Source: Lacisediminihabitans profunda
Lineage (GTDB): Bacteria > Actinomycetota > Actinomycetes > Actinomycetales > Microbacteriaceae
Length of the DNA stretch: 64,000 nt
Direction of reading: 5' to 3'
Assembly: GCF_008040105.1 (NCBI RefSeq)
Contig: NZ_VRMG01000010.1
Coordinates: 1-64,000 of the forward strand
Shown here piece by piece: positions 7,740-17,124 of the stretch; position 1 is the stretch's first letter; the number at the start of each line of letters is the position of its first letter. Both the position numbers and the translations under genes were made by a program. A model generated the notes under the pieces. That model ran no database searches and was not told the DNA's origin. It saw only the letters and a list, made by a program, of their open reading frames with translations.

Positions 7740-9073
7740 CCAGCGCCAACCACTACGACGTGACGACTTGGCCCGTCGGTGATCCGACCGAGGACATCGG
7801 TGAGGTGATCAACGCCATCATCGCTGACATCAAAGCCCGGCAGACGGTCACCGATGAGGACGAGGGCGGAAGGCCAGGCGCGGTGATCTACATCCCGCCG
7901 GGGGACTACCGCCTCCGCACGCAGGTGGTCATTGACATCAGCTTCCTCAGGATCGAGGGTTCCGGACACGGATTCACGTCATCGAGCATCCGCTTCAACG
8001 TTCCTGAAGACGAGTGGGTCGACCTGCACGAGCTGTGGCCCGGAGGCAGTCGCATTCTCGTCGACCTCCCTGTCGACGGAGAGGGGGAGCCCACAGGCGC
8101 CGCTTTCTACATCGAGCGACGTGGGAGCCCGCGGATTAGTTCGGTCGAGTTCTTGAGCTTCTGTATCGACGGGTTGCACTTCAACCCCGACGGTTCGGAG
8201 CTGCATCCAGAGAACACCTACGTCAACGGCAAGACGGGTATCTATGTCGCGAACGCTAATGACTCGTTTCGCATCAACGGCATGGGGTTCATTTATCTTG
8301 AGCACGCTCTCACCGTCTACAACGCGGACGCGCTTTCCGTCCACGACAATTTCATCGCTGAATGCGGAAGCTGCATCGAGCTCCGCGGCTGGGGACAGGC
8401 GTCAAAGATCACTGACAACCTGATCGGAGCAGGCTTCAAGGGACACTCGATCTACGCCGAGAACCACGGCGGACTCCTGATCACGGCGAACAACGTCTTC
8501 CCGCGAGGTGCGAGCAGCGTCCATCTCAACGGCGTCACGCGTTCGAGCGTCACAAACAACCGTCTGCATTCGTTCTACCCTGGGATGGTGGTTCTTGCAG
8601 CCAATAGTTCGGAGAACCTCGTGGCCTCAAATCATTTCTTGCGTGACCATGAGCCCTGGACGCCCTTCGTGGGAGTCGACAACGGACTGGACGACCTTTA
8701 CGGACTTCTCTGTGTCAGCGGCAGCAACAACTCTGTCATCGGTAACCACTTCTCCGAGGTCATCGACTCACAGAGCATCCGTCCAATTGGTACAACGCCT
8801 GTCATCATCCGGCTGATGGCGGGGGGTGGCAACTACATCTCCAGCAACCACGTAGTTGCGATGGACGTTCACGCAAAGTCAAGTGACTCCGCCTTTTCAG
8901 CTCAGGTGGACGCTCTGCTGACGACCGAGGCCTCGGACGGCCTCGCCATCACGGCCGTCATGGTCGATTCCGAATCAGCTCGAAATACAATCCTTGATTC
9001 TGGAAGCGACGCCCAAGTTTCGGCGGACAGGGCTGCTAATGCCTTCAGGGCCACACCCGCCATCGGGTTCTAG
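7736..9073 (+). CDS. Inulin fructotransferase / difructose anhydride III hydrolase family beta-helix enzyme
   Basis: A 445-residue right-handed parallel beta-helix protein that strongly resembles inulin fructotransferases: ANHYDVTTWPV near the start, GHGFTSSSIRFN, GSCIELRGWGQASKI, NNVFPRGASSVHLNG and FVGVDNGLDDLYG. The paired catalytic acids of the family correspond to Asp204 and Glu215 in DNFIAECGSCIE. Fructotransferases that act on polymeric inulin are secreted, but this protein has no signal peptide and sits with an importer, a fructosidase-like enzyme and a fructokinase. An intracellular difructose anhydride III hydrolase, homologous to the fructotransferases, is therefore the more likely role: it opens imported anhydride to inulobiose. 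Sequence alone does not separate the two activities. Confidence 0.8.
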   Translation: MTSANHYDVTTWPVGDPTEDIGEVINAIIADIKARQTVTDEDEGGRPGAVIYIPPGDYRLRTQVVIDISFLRIEGSGHGFTSSSIRFNVPEDEWVDLHELWPGGSRILVDLPVDGEGEPTGAAFYIERRGSPRISSVEFLSFCIDGLHFNPDGSELHPENTYVNGKTGIYVANANDSFRINGMGFIYLEHALTVYNADALSVHDNFIAECGSCIELRGWGQASKITDNLIGAGFKGHSIYAENHGGLLITANNVFPRGASSVHLNGVTRSSVTNNRLHSFYPGMVVLAANSSENLVASNHFLRDHEPWTPFVGVDNGLDDLYGLLCVSGSNNSVIGNHFSEVIDSQSIRPIGTTPVIIRLMAGGGNYISSNHVVAMDVHAKSSDSAFSAQVDALLTTEASDGLAITAVMVDSESARNTILDSGSDAQVSADRAANAFRATPAIGF

Positions 9074-9831
9074 TCGGCTCACGCGCCTGTGTCCTAGCTG
9101 TGAGTCGCAGAGGTGAGTGACCGGTTCTGCCTGCGATCAGTGGCCGATGAGCAGCGCTTCTGGTGTTTCGTCGACGACTTCGGGCGTGACTTCTGGGAGC
9201 GCGTTGAGGACGATGACGCGCTCGATCTGAGTTAGGCGGAAGATGCGCCCGGTGATCCGGACGATGGTCGCGACGGCGGTCGCCTGAGCAGTATCGCCGT
9301 CGGTCGAATCCGACGTCGCCTGGCGCATGATCCTCGAATCCGATTTGTGGACCAATCCTGATATAGACCCATTCCTCGAGGTACTTCTAAGTGGGGAGGC
9401 AACCGTCGGCCCGCTAATTGGGGTCAGAGGGCCCAATATCCAGCAGAGCGGTCTTCTGCGACCCACCGAAATTCAATCCGCCTGGATCTTGACCACAGCA
9501 ACCCATCGATGCTGATGCACGCGAGCGTCGTACCCGTTCTTGGAACCGACGGGACTGCTGTTGGTTGGAGCCTGGCGACATCATCGAGATCGCCCTCGAA
9601 GGCATCGCCGGTGCGCGCAACGCGAAGTGGCCGAGCAGGGTGCCCCAACCGATTGGCAATAGGCACCCGGCGCCCCTACGTCAACCGCTCTCTATTCTCT
9701 AACTTCTTGCAGAACCTGCATGTGGGTTCGGGCCAGGCGATCCGTAAAGGGGTACTGGCGGTACCGGGCACGTCCGGCCCTGCCCCTCTGTGCCGTGTGG
9801 TGGTGACATGGATGCAGGAAGGGAAACACCA
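9074..9831. other. Decayed region between the fructan operon and the MFS gene
   Basis: No intact gene is recognised over about 750 bases. A minus-strand frame (about 9137-9329) ends TQIERVIVLNALPEVTPEVVDETPEALLIGH, but I do not recognise it. On the plus strand near 9567-9625 one frame reads LEPGDIIEIALEGIAGARN, which resembles the C-terminal end of fumarylacetoacetate-hydrolase-family proteins (PGDxVEVEIEGIGxLRN). It is flanked by stops and is probably a gene remnant. Nothing like a terminator with a T tract is evident. Confidence 0.4.
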
Positions 9832-11268
9832 ATGACTTCGAAACCTGCTACTCCTCCCCACAAAGGGGCGATCCTGACGATCATCCTTGTCAGCTACTTC
9901 ATGATCCTGCTCGACAACTCGGTCATTTTTACAGCGCTGCCCAGCCTCGAGGTCGATCTCGGTCTCTCGACCGCCGAACTCGCCTGGGTACAGGATGCCT
10001 ATACGCTCGTCTTCGGTGGGCTTCTGCTGCTCGGAGCCCGGGCCGGCGACCTCCTCGGGCGTAAGCGTGTGTTCATCTTCGGCCTCATCGTGTTCTCCCT
10101 CGCCTCGCTCCTCATCGCCTTCGCCCCCGCCGGTTGGTGGCTGATTGCCTCGCGAGCGATGCAGGGTATGGGGGCCGCGATCGTGGCCCCGTCCGCCCTG
10201 TCGCTGCTAACGGCCAGCTTCGAGGGTCGCGAACGAGCCCGCGCTGTCGCCGCGTACGCTGCTACCGCGGGCATCGGCGTGAGCCTCGGATTGGTCATCG
10301 GCGGAGCCCTGGCCTCCTGGTTCTCCTGGCGGGCTGGATTCTTCGTTAACGTGCCCATCGGGGTTGCCATGATCGCACTTGCACCCAAGTTCCTCCCGGA
10401 GACCGCCATCCGAGCGGGGCGGTTCGACATCCCTGGCGCAGTCACCGCGACACTCGGTGTCGGAGGACTTGTGTTCGCTATCCTGCACGGATCCGAGAAC
10501 GGCTGGACCGATCTCACGACCGTCACCGCCTTCGTCCTCGCCGTGGTGCTCCTTATTGCTTTCGTCTTCGCCGAATCCAGGGCCGCTCAGCCGATCATGC
10601 CCCTGCGACTCTTCGCGAGCCGTGAGCGCACCGGCGCCTACCTCACGCGGTTTCTGTACCTCGGCGCGATGATCGGGTTCTTTTACTTCACCACCCAGTA
10701 CCTGCAGGGCACCCTAGGGTTCACCCCGCTCGAAGCCGGTCTCGCGTTCCTGCCGATGACGCTCGTGAACTTCGCGGTCGCGCTGGCCATCCCGAGACTC
10801 TCGGAGCGACTCGGAGACACCGTCCTCCTCGTAGCCGGCATCGTTGTGACAATTGCAGGGATGCTGTGGCTCAGTCGCATCGCGCCGGAGAGCGGCTACC
10901 TCGCCGTAGTGGCGGCCCCCATGCTGTTCATCGGCGCCGGCCAGGGGCTCGCGTTCGCACCTATGACCGTGTTCGGCATCGCCGGCACCTCTCCGGAGGA
11001 CGCCGGGGAAGCGTCCGGTGTCGTGAACACCTTCCACCAGCTCGGCACCTCCGTCGGGCTCGGCATCCTCGTGGCGGTCGCTACCATCGCGGCGCCCGCG
11101 AACCGCATGGAGACTGCCGCGTCGATTACGGCCGAGGCGTCGGCTGCTCTGACCGCGGGGACGGGACTCCTCGTTCTCGCGCTCGTCGTCACCGTCACGC
11201 TGATCGTCCCGAGTACCTTCGCTGCCCGCCGCGCCCTGCGCACTCCGGCCCTGACATCGTCGGTGTGA
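9832..11268 (+). CDS. MFS drug exporter, DHA2 (EmrB/QacA-like) type
   Basis: A 478-residue membrane protein. Helix 1 is ILTIILVSYFMILLDNSVIF with the DHA2-typical D-N-S-V, followed by LGLSTAELAWVQDAYTLVFG and the MFS motif A region GARAGDLLGRKRVF. The length and hydrophobic periodicity fit 14 helices. ATG 9832 follows AGGAAGGG; an in-frame start 42 bases upstream is less likely. It probably uses the proton gradient to export a toxic organic compound. It precedes an NhaP antiporter and an XRE regulator, with no clear operon link. Confidence 0.88.
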   Translation: MTSKPATPPHKGAILTIILVSYFMILLDNSVIFTALPSLEVDLGLSTAELAWVQDAYTLVFGGLLLLGARAGDLLGRKRVFIFGLIVFSLASLLIAFAPAGWWLIASRAMQGMGAAIVAPSALSLLTASFEGRERARAVAAYAATAGIGVSLGLVIGGALASWFSWRAGFFVNVPIGVAMIALAPKFLPETAIRAGRFDIPGAVTATLGVGGLVFAILHGSENGWTDLTTVTAFVLAVVLLIAFVFAESRAAQPIMPLRLFASRERTGAYLTRFLYLGAMIGFFYFTTQYLQGTLGFTPLEAGLAFLPMTLVNFAVALAIPRLSERLGDTVLLVAGIVVTIAGMLWLSRIAPESGYLAVVAAPMLFIGAGQGLAFAPMTVFGIAGTSPEDAGEASGVVNTFHQLGTSVGLGILVAVATIAAPANRMETAASITAEASAALTAGTGLLVLALVVTVTLIVPSTFAARRALRTPALTSSV

Positions 11269-11335
11269 TCGTCGACCCCGCGTTTTCACCCTCATCGTCT
11301 CCCGTCGCCCACTACCCATCCGCGAAAGGTTCTTA

Positions 11336-12922
11336 ATGCTCGGTCTGGAGATCGTCGTTGTGCTCGGGGTGGCCATCCTGGTCTGTGCCGGGGGCGCTCG
11401 CCGCCTGCACATCGCCTCGCCCGTGCTCCTGCTGATCAGCGGCATCCTGCTGGGCTTCCTCCCCGCGATGCGTGAGGTGTCACTCCCGCCGGAGGTGGTG
11501 CTGTTCCTGTTTCTGCCCGCCTTGCTGTTTCGGGAGAGCCTGACCACGTCCCTGCGGGAGATCCGCGCCAACTTCCGCGGCATCGTCTTGACCAGCACCC
11601 TGCTTGTCGTTCTGACAGCGGGTGCCGTCGCGGTCATCGCGCACCTGTTCGGAACGTCTTGGGGGCCGGCCTGGGTCCTAGGGGCTGCACTCGCGCCGAC
11701 AGACGCGACCTCGGTCGGCGCACTCACCCGGAATCTTCCTCGCCGCAATGTCACTCTGCTGCGAGCGGAAAGTCTGATCAACGACGGCACCGCCCTGGTG
11801 ATCTACGGCATTGCCGTTGCTTTCACCGTCAGCGCCGAGGACACTAGCCCGCTGCACATCACCTGGTTGGCGTTTTTCGCATACGGAGGGGGCATCGCGA
11901 TCGGCGCCATGATCGCCTGGCTGGTGATCCGAATCCGCCGCCGCCTCGACAACCCGATGCAAGAGATCGTCCTGACGATCCTGACACCGTTCGTCGCCTA
12001 TCTGCTCGCCGAACTCATCGAAGCATCCGGGGTGCTGGCGGTCGTCACCGCCGGCCTGCTGCTTAGCCAGGCGACGCCGCGCCGGGCCCGTGCCGCAGCG
12101 CGGAGACAGTCCGACGGATTCTGGAGCCTCTCTACATTTCTGCTGAACGCATCCCTGTTCGTCATCGTCGGTCTCGAGCTCCAGACCGCCGTCCGGGCCC
12201 TCGATAATACGCTCATTGTGCGGGGGCTAGTCCTGATCGCCGTCGTCTCCGTGGTCCTAATCGCGGTGCGCATTGGATTCCTCTTCGCCGCGACCTACAC
12301 GATCCGTCTCCTCGACCGGCGCCCCGCGCAGCGACTGCGGCGGGTGAGCAACCGGGCCAGAATCGTCAGCGGACTGGCCGGATTCCGCGGTGCCGTCTCT
12401 CTCGCAGCCGCGCTGGGCATCCCGCTGCTCCTGGCATCCGGGCATCCGTTCCCTGACCGTGACCTCATCGTCTTCGTCACCGCCGGTGTCATTGTCATCA
12501 CAATCGTCGTCGAGGGCATCCTCCTCCCCGGTGTGGTCCGTTGGGCGGCCTTTGAGAAGGACGCCGGGGTTGACGAGGAGCGGCTTCTCGCGGAGACCGT
12601 AGCGACAGAGGAAGCACTGGACGCCCTCGCCGAGGTCGCGACGGGCTTGGGTACCGACCCGGCGGTCAGCGACCGACTCCGCACCGAATACGGACTTCAC
12701 CTGCGGGTGCTCCGGGCCGGTGACAGCACTGCCGAGGTCGACGACGACGCGCGCCGGGACCAGCAGTACACCGCACTCCGACTCGAGATCCTGGAACGCA
12801 AACGGGCCACCGTGGTCCGCCTGCGTAATGACGAGCAGATCGACGACGCGGTGCTGCGCTGGCTGCAGGGCAAACTCGACACGGAAGAGCTCCGACTCGC
12901 CCCGGAGGAACTCAGGGAATGA
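11336..12922 (+). CDS. Na+/H+ antiporter, CPA1/NhaP family
   Basis: A 528-residue antiporter with about 12 hydrophobic helices. It carries the ion-binding helix ESLINDGTALVIYGIA with the Asn-Asp pair of CPA1 exchangers and the conserved ALAPTDATSVGAL segment. The last 120 residues (from about 405) are hydrophilic and helical and probably form a cytoplasmic regulatory tail. ATG 11336 has AAAGG upstream. It should exchange Na+ or K+ for H+ at the cytoplasmic membrane. Confidence 0.9.
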   Translation: MLGLEIVVVLGVAILVCAGGARRLHIASPVLLLISGILLGFLPAMREVSLPPEVVLFLFLPALLFRESLTTSLREIRANFRGIVLTSTLLVVLTAGAVAVIAHLFGTSWGPAWVLGAALAPTDATSVGALTRNLPRRNVTLLRAESLINDGTALVIYGIAVAFTVSAEDTSPLHITWLAFFAYGGGIAIGAMIAWLVIRIRRRLDNPMQEIVLTILTPFVAYLLAELIEASGVLAVVTAGLLLSQATPRRARAAARRQSDGFWSLSTFLLNASLFVIVGLELQTAVRALDNTLIVRGLVLIAVVSVVLIAVRIGFLFAATYTIRLLDRRPAQRLRRVSNRARIVSGLAGFRGAVSLAAALGIPLLLASGHPFPDRDLIVFVTAGVIVITIVVEGILLPGVVRWAAFEKDAGVDEERLLAETVATEEALDALAEVATGLGTDPAVSDRLRTEYGLHLRVLRAGDSTAEVDDDARRDQQYTALRLEILERKRATVVRLRNDEQIDDAVLRWLQGKLDTEELRLAPEELRE

Positions 12923-12967
12923 CGCATTTGAGCTAAATCAGACTCAAACGCCCAGAAGAGAGACGGC

Positions 12968-13351
12968 ATGACCGACCAGCGTGAACAACAGGCCATCAAG
13001 GCAATCCGGGCCGCGAACACAGCCGTGAACACCGCGATGGTTGAAGCCCGCATCGACAAGCTCAAACAGCTCCTCGCCGACGATTTCGTTCTCGCTCACA
13101 TCACCGGTTACGAGCAACCCAAGGCCGAATGGTTGGAAGAGATCCGCACCGGACAGATGGCCTATCACGACATCCGCGAACGGTCCGTCGACGTCCAGGT
13201 CGACGGGTCTCGGGCCCTCCTCGTCGCACGCAACCACGTGAACGCCACAATCTGGGGGTCGAAGGCGCTCTGGCCCCTTCGCATGACGACGACCTTGGCC
13301 GAGATCGACGGGGTATGGAAGCCGACGCATTCACGCGCCACTACGTTCTAG
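12968..13351 (+). CDS. NTF2-like (DUF4440/SnoaL-type) protein
   Basis: A 127-residue protein with the cone-shaped NTF2 pattern: an N-terminal helix (AIKAIRAANTAVNTAMVEA), KLKQLLADDFVLAHITG, then strands such as RSVDVQVDGSRALLVARNHVNA. DUF4440 proteins bind small molecules or act as small enzymes; no catalytic residue can be assigned. It lies 45 bases after the antiporter gene and may be co-transcribed with it. The function is unknown. Confidence 0.7.
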   Translation: MTDQREQQAIKAIRAANTAVNTAMVEARIDKLKQLLADDFVLAHITGYEQPKAEWLEEIRTGQMAYHDIRERSVDVQVDGSRALLVARNHVNATIWGSKALWPLRMTTTLAEIDGVWKPTHSRATTF

Positions 13352-13450
13352 CGACGGGGACCGGAGGCGGGTCGAAGTCAGTCACACAATCCCGGTCTGC
13401 CGCGCGGGTCCACGAGGAGCAGGTACTCGCAGGGCCTCTCATCTGCAAGG

Positions 13451-13473
13451 GGTGCCGGCGTAAAGTCGGCACC
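13451..13473. promoter_or_regulatory. Inverted repeat GGTGCCG-N9-CGGCACC abutting the XRE start codon
   Basis: The arms ggtgccg (13451-13457) and cggcacc (13467-13473) are exact reverse complements, and the right arm touches the ATG at 13474. A repressor bound here would block its own gene, so autoregulation by the XRE protein is plausible. The site could instead form an RNA hairpin that hides the start codon. Confidence 0.4.
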
Positions 13474-14352
13474 ATGGACTCCCGCGACGACATCCGAGAA
13501 TTCTTGACCTCGCGGCGTGCGAAGATCACGCCGGAGCAAGCGAAGCTGCCCGCCTACGGCGGCAACCGTCGCGTGGCCGGCCTCCGCCGCGAGGAGGTCG
13601 CGATGCTCGCCGGTGTCAGCGTGGACTACTACACGAAGCTGGAGCGCGGCAACTTCGGTTCGGTCTCGGAGGGAGTGCTCGAGGCGCTCGTGCGTGCGCT
13701 TCACCTGGACGCGGCCGAGCGGGAACACCTGTTCCACCTGGCGAACGCAACGGCGACCATCAGGCCCGGCGGCCACCGAGGTGCGTCGCATCAGGTGCGT
13801 CAGGCGGTGCAGCGAGTCGTCGACGGGCTCGCGGACGCGCCCGCGTTCGTCCGCAACAACCGCCGCGACCTCCTCGCCAGCAACGCGCTCGGCCGTGCCC
13901 TGTATTCGCCGATCTACGAAGGCACACCGCCCGGCCAACCGGTGAACACGTTGCGCTTCCTGTTCTTCGACCCGAATGCGCGCGCCTTCTTCCGCGACTG
14001 GAACACAGCGGCTGCCGATGTGGTCGCAAACCTCCGCACCGAGGTCGGCCGCGACCCCCACGACAGACTGCTGCAGGAACTCATCGGCGACCTGCTGGCC
14101 CGCAGCACCGAATTCTCAACACTGTGGGCCTCTCACGATGTGAGATACCACGACAGCGGTTTCAAGTGCCTGCACCACCCGGAGTTCGGTGACCTGGACC
14201 TCACTTTCGAGACGATGGACCTGCCGGCCGACCCCGGCCAGGCGCTTATCGTCTATGGCTCGGAGCCGGGGTCGGCCACCGAGGCGTCCCTGCGTCTGCT
14301 CGCCAGCTGGGCAGCGACGGCAGCCGTGGAGACTCCCGCCGACGCCACCTAA
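13474..14352 (+). CDS. XRE-family regulator with MmyB-like ligand-binding domain
   Basis: A 292-residue regulator with an N-terminal HTH (VAGLRREEVAMLAGVSVDYY, about 34-53, then TKLERGN) and a C-terminal MmyB-type domain (VNTLRFLFFDPNARAFFRDW). Proteins of this family commonly sit next to short-chain or aldo/keto reductase genes and control them. Here it heads a run of reductase genes (14422-18927). ATG 13474 was chosen over longer frames because the recognisable family start MDSRDDIREFLTSRRAKI begins there. Confidence 0.88.
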   Translation: MDSRDDIREFLTSRRAKITPEQAKLPAYGGNRRVAGLRREEVAMLAGVSVDYYTKLERGNFGSVSEGVLEALVRALHLDAAEREHLFHLANATATIRPGGHRGASHQVRQAVQRVVDGLADAPAFVRNNRRDLLASNALGRALYSPIYEGTPPGQPVNTLRFLFFDPNARAFFRDWNTAAADVVANLRTEVGRDPHDRLLQELIGDLLARSTEFSTLWASHDVRYHDSGFKCLHHPEFGDLDLTFETMDLPADPGQALIVYGSEPGSATEASLRLLASWAATAAVETPADAT

Positions 14353-14421
14353 GGGAGGCACTGCCAGTACCCCGATCATCAGGGACTCTCCAATTTCGGC
14401 AGGGAGGCGTTGACTGGAAAC

Positions 14422-15453
14422 ATGAAAGCAGCGTTGATGTACGGCGCCGGCGATGTCCGCGTCGAGACCGTCCCCAACCCCACCATCCAAGAGCCGACCG
14501 ACGCGATCGTTCGCATCGTCGCCGGCTGCATCTGCGGCAGCGACCTCTGGCCGTACGCGTCGAAAGAGGCCAGCGACGAAGGTGCCCGCATGGGACACGA
14601 GTTCGTCGGCATCGTCGAAGAGCTCGGCTCCGAGACATCCGGCCTCAGCGTCGGCGACTTCGTCATCGCCCCCTTCGTCGCCTCCGATGGCACCTGCGAC
14701 TTCTGCCTCGAGGGACTCCAGACCTCGTGCCGCCATGGCGCACACTGGGGCGGAACCGAAGACGGCGGCCAGGGCGAATTCGCCCGCGTACCGCAGGCCT
14801 CGGGCACCCTTGTCGTCGTGCCCGCCGACTTCGACGAGGCGCTCATCCCGTCGCTGCTCAGCCTCTCCGACGTGATGTCGACCGGGTACCACGCGGCCAA
14901 GAAGGCAAGCATCGAGCCCGGCCAGACCGTCACCGTGATCGGCGACGGCGCGGTCGGACTGTCCGCGGTCATCGCGGCGAAACTTATGGGGGCCTCGCGC
15001 ATCATCCTGATGGGCCGCCACGAGGCGCGCACCGACCTGGGCCGCGAGTTCGGGGCCACCGATGTCGTCGCCGAGCGCGGCGACGAGGGTATCGCGCGGG
15101 TCAAGGAGCTCACGGGCGGCGACGGAACCCACGTCGTGCTCGAGGCCGTGGGCTTGCTCTCCGCGTTGGAGACCGCGATCGGCGTGGTTCGCGATGGCGG
15201 CGTCATCAGCCGCGTCGGGGCCCCGCAGTTTGCGGAGGTTCCACTCGGGTTCTCCGAGTTTATGCGCAACATCACGTTGACCGGCGGCGTCGCCCCGGCA
15301 CGCGCCTACATCGACGAGCTGCTGCTGCTCGTGCTCGACGGCACGATCGACCCCGGCCGTGTCTTCGACCGAACCGTCGGCATAGACGAGGTACCCGCGG
15401 GATACCGAGCGATGGCCGACCGCGAAGCACTCAAAGTGCTCGTCCGCCCGTAA
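14422..15453 (+). CDS. Zinc-dependent alcohol dehydrogenase (MDR family)
   Basis: A 343-residue medium-chain dehydrogenase. The catalytic zinc site is Cys38 in GCICGSDLW with His59-Glu60 in MGHEFVG. A structural-zinc lobe reads DGTCDFCLEGLQTSC, with Asp where many relatives have the first Cys. The Rossmann motif is VIGDGAVGLSAVIAAKLMGA. ATG 14422 gives the usual family N-terminus; a TTG at 14410 has a closer AGGGAGG and could be the real start. It probably oxidises or reduces an alcohol/aldehyde with NAD(P) and is first in the XRE-linked reductase run. Confidence 0.85.
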   Translation: MKAALMYGAGDVRVETVPNPTIQEPTDAIVRIVAGCICGSDLWPYASKEASDEGARMGHEFVGIVEELGSETSGLSVGDFVIAPFVASDGTCDFCLEGLQTSCRHGAHWGGTEDGGQGEFARVPQASGTLVVVPADFDEALIPSLLSLSDVMSTGYHAAKKASIEPGQTVTVIGDGAVGLSAVIAAKLMGASRIILMGRHEARTDLGREFGATDVVAERGDEGIARVKELTGGDGTHVVLEAVGLLSALETAIGVVRDGGVISRVGAPQFAEVPLGFSEFMRNITLTGGVAPARAYIDELLLLVLDGTIDPGRVFDRTVGIDEVPAGYRAMADREALKVLVRP

Positions 15454-15471
15454 CCCTAGGAGAACAACACC

Positions 15472-16347
15472 ATGATGAACATCACTCTGAACAATGGCGT
15501 GGTCATGCCGCCCATCGGACTCGGCGTCTTCCAGACGCCTCCCGACGAGACGACGGATGCCGTGGCCTTCGCTCTCCAGACCGGTTACCGCCACATAGAC
15601 ACCGCCGCCGCGTATGCGAACGAGCGAGAGGTCGGCGAGGGCATCCGCCGTTCCGGTGTCGATCGCTCGAAAGTCTTCATCGAAACCAAGGTGTGGATCA
15701 GCGACTACGGCTACGACGAGACGCTGCACGCTTTCGACAAGAGCGCGGGCAAACTCGGCGTCGACCAGATCGACCTGCTGATCCTGCACCAGGCACTCCC
15801 CGGCGAGTTCGAGAAGACGATCGGTGCGTACAGGGCCCTCGAGCGGTTGCTTGCCGACGGCAAGGTCCGCGCCATCGGCGTCAGCAACTTCATGCGATCC
15901 CACCTCGACGCGCTGGCCGACAGCACCGCAATCGTGCCGTCGATCAACCAGATCGAGCTGCACCCCTACTTCCAGCAGCCCGACGTGCAGGCCGCGGATG
16001 CCGAGAGGGGCATAGTCACGCAGGCGTGGTCGCCGATCGGCGGCATCACCTCCTACCGCGGCACTGGCAAGAGCAGCTTTGAGGAGCCCGTCATCCTCGA
16101 CATCGCGAAGCAGTTCGACAAGAGCGCCGCGCAGGTCATGTTGCGCTGGCAGCTCCAGCACGGACGGTCCGCCATCCCGAAATCGACGAAGCCCGAACGC
16201 ATCGCGGAGAACTTCGACGTCTTCGACTTCGAACTCGACGCCGATCAGATGGGCGCCATCGACGCCCTCGACACCGGTGTGCGCGGCGGCCCCGAGCCTG
16301 AAGCCGTCACCCTCGAGGCCTTCGGACGGGAGATCCCGGAAGCATGA
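15472..16347 (+). CDS. Aldo/keto reductase, AKR5 (2,5-diketo-D-gluconate reductase-like)
   Basis: A 291-residue (alpha/beta)8-barrel NADPH reductase with the complete tetrad: Asp43 and Tyr48 in HIDTAAAYANE, Lys73 in ETKVW and His106 in LILHQAL. The NADPH-binding segment IPKSTKPERIAEN is near the C-terminus. AGGAG sits 9 bases before the ATG. It overlaps the next gene by four bases. The substrate is probably a small carbonyl compound; nothing indicates a specific one. Confidence 0.9.
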   Translation: MMNITLNNGVVMPPIGLGVFQTPPDETTDAVAFALQTGYRHIDTAAAYANEREVGEGIRRSGVDRSKVFIETKVWISDYGYDETLHAFDKSAGKLGVDQIDLLILHQALPGEFEKTIGAYRALERLLADGKVRAIGVSNFMRSHLDALADSTAIVPSINQIELHPYFQQPDVQAADAERGIVTQAWSPIGGITSYRGTGKSSFEEPVILDIAKQFDKSAAQVMLRWQLQHGRSAIPKSTKPERIAENFDVFDFELDADQMGAIDALDTGVRGGPEPEAVTLEAFGREIPEA

Positions 16348-17114
16348 GCACTCAAACGCAACCCAGGGTCGTCCTCGTCATCGGAGCCACTGGAAGTGTG
16401 GGTCGGCACGTCGTGGCCGAGGCAGTCCGCCAGGGCTACGACACGCGAGCCCTCGTTCGCAACGCCGCACGGGCTGGCCGACTCGATCCCGGGGCGCGCA
16501 CCGTCGTCGGCCAGCTGACCCGTTCAGAGACGCTCGTCGACGCCGTCGCCGGAATCGATGCGGTCATCTTCACGCAGGGCTCCCTGTACGGTGACGCCGC
16601 TGCTGCAGAGACAGTCGACTACGGCGCCGTCAAGAACGTGCTCGAGGCCCTCGGCGGTCGGAAGGTTCGCATCGCCCTGATGACCTCGATCGGCGTGACC
16701 AAACGCGGCGGTACCCACGACTGGAAGCGTCGCGGCGAACGTCTCGTGCGCGCGAGCGGCAATCGGTACACGATCGTGCGCCCGGGCTGGTTCGACTACA
16801 ACGACGCCGACCAGCTCGAGATCACCCTGCTGCAGGGCGACACCCGACTCGCCGGCAGTCCGGCCGACGGGGTCATCGCCCGCCACCAGATCGCCCGCGT
16901 CCTAGTCGACAGCCTCGCCTCCGAGGCCGCAGACCACCTCACCTTCGAACTCGTTGCCGAACACGGCCCCGCTCAAGAGGACCTCGAACCCGTTTTCGCC
17001 CGACTTGACAAAGACCGGCCGGGATCGGTCGACGGCGTGCGAGACCAGAACAACATGCCGCCCGAATCCGAGCCAGACCGCGTGCGCGCGGACCTCGACG
17101 CACTCGACAACTAG
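16344..17114 (+). CDS. NAD(P)-binding SDR, NmrA/atypical type
   Basis: A 256-residue Rossmann protein starting RVVLVIGATGSVGRHVVAEA with the atypical-SDR GATGxxG motif. There is no YxxxK catalytic pair, as in NmrA-like and NAD(P)H-binding proteins. The ATG overlaps the preceding stop (ATGA) and the next gene follows after 10 bases. It may act as a redox sensor or reductase alongside the two aldo/keto reductases. Confidence 0.8.
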   Translation: MSTQTQPRVVLVIGATGSVGRHVVAEAVRQGYDTRALVRNAARAGRLDPGARTVVGQLTRSETLVDAVAGIDAVIFTQGSLYGDAAAAETVDYGAVKNVLEALGGRKVRIALMTSIGVTKRGGTHDWKRRGERLVRASGNRYTIVRPGWFDYNDADQLEITLLQGDTRLAGSPADGVIARHQIARVLVDSLASEAADHLTFELVAEHGPAQEDLEPVFARLDKDRPGSVDGVRDQNNMPPESEPDRVRADLDALDN

Positions 17115-17124
17115 GGAGACAACC

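Noticed and set aside
14727-16082. A 451-codon plus-strand frame rich in Arg
   Set aside because: It is a +1 shadow of the alcohol dehydrogenase and aldo/keto reductase genes with Arg/Gly/Pro-biased composition and no domain.
14116-16161. A 681-codon minus-strand open frame
   Set aside because: It is antisense to the alcohol dehydrogenase and aldo/keto reductase genes, whose motifs and coupling are clear. Long antisense frames are usual in high-GC DNA.
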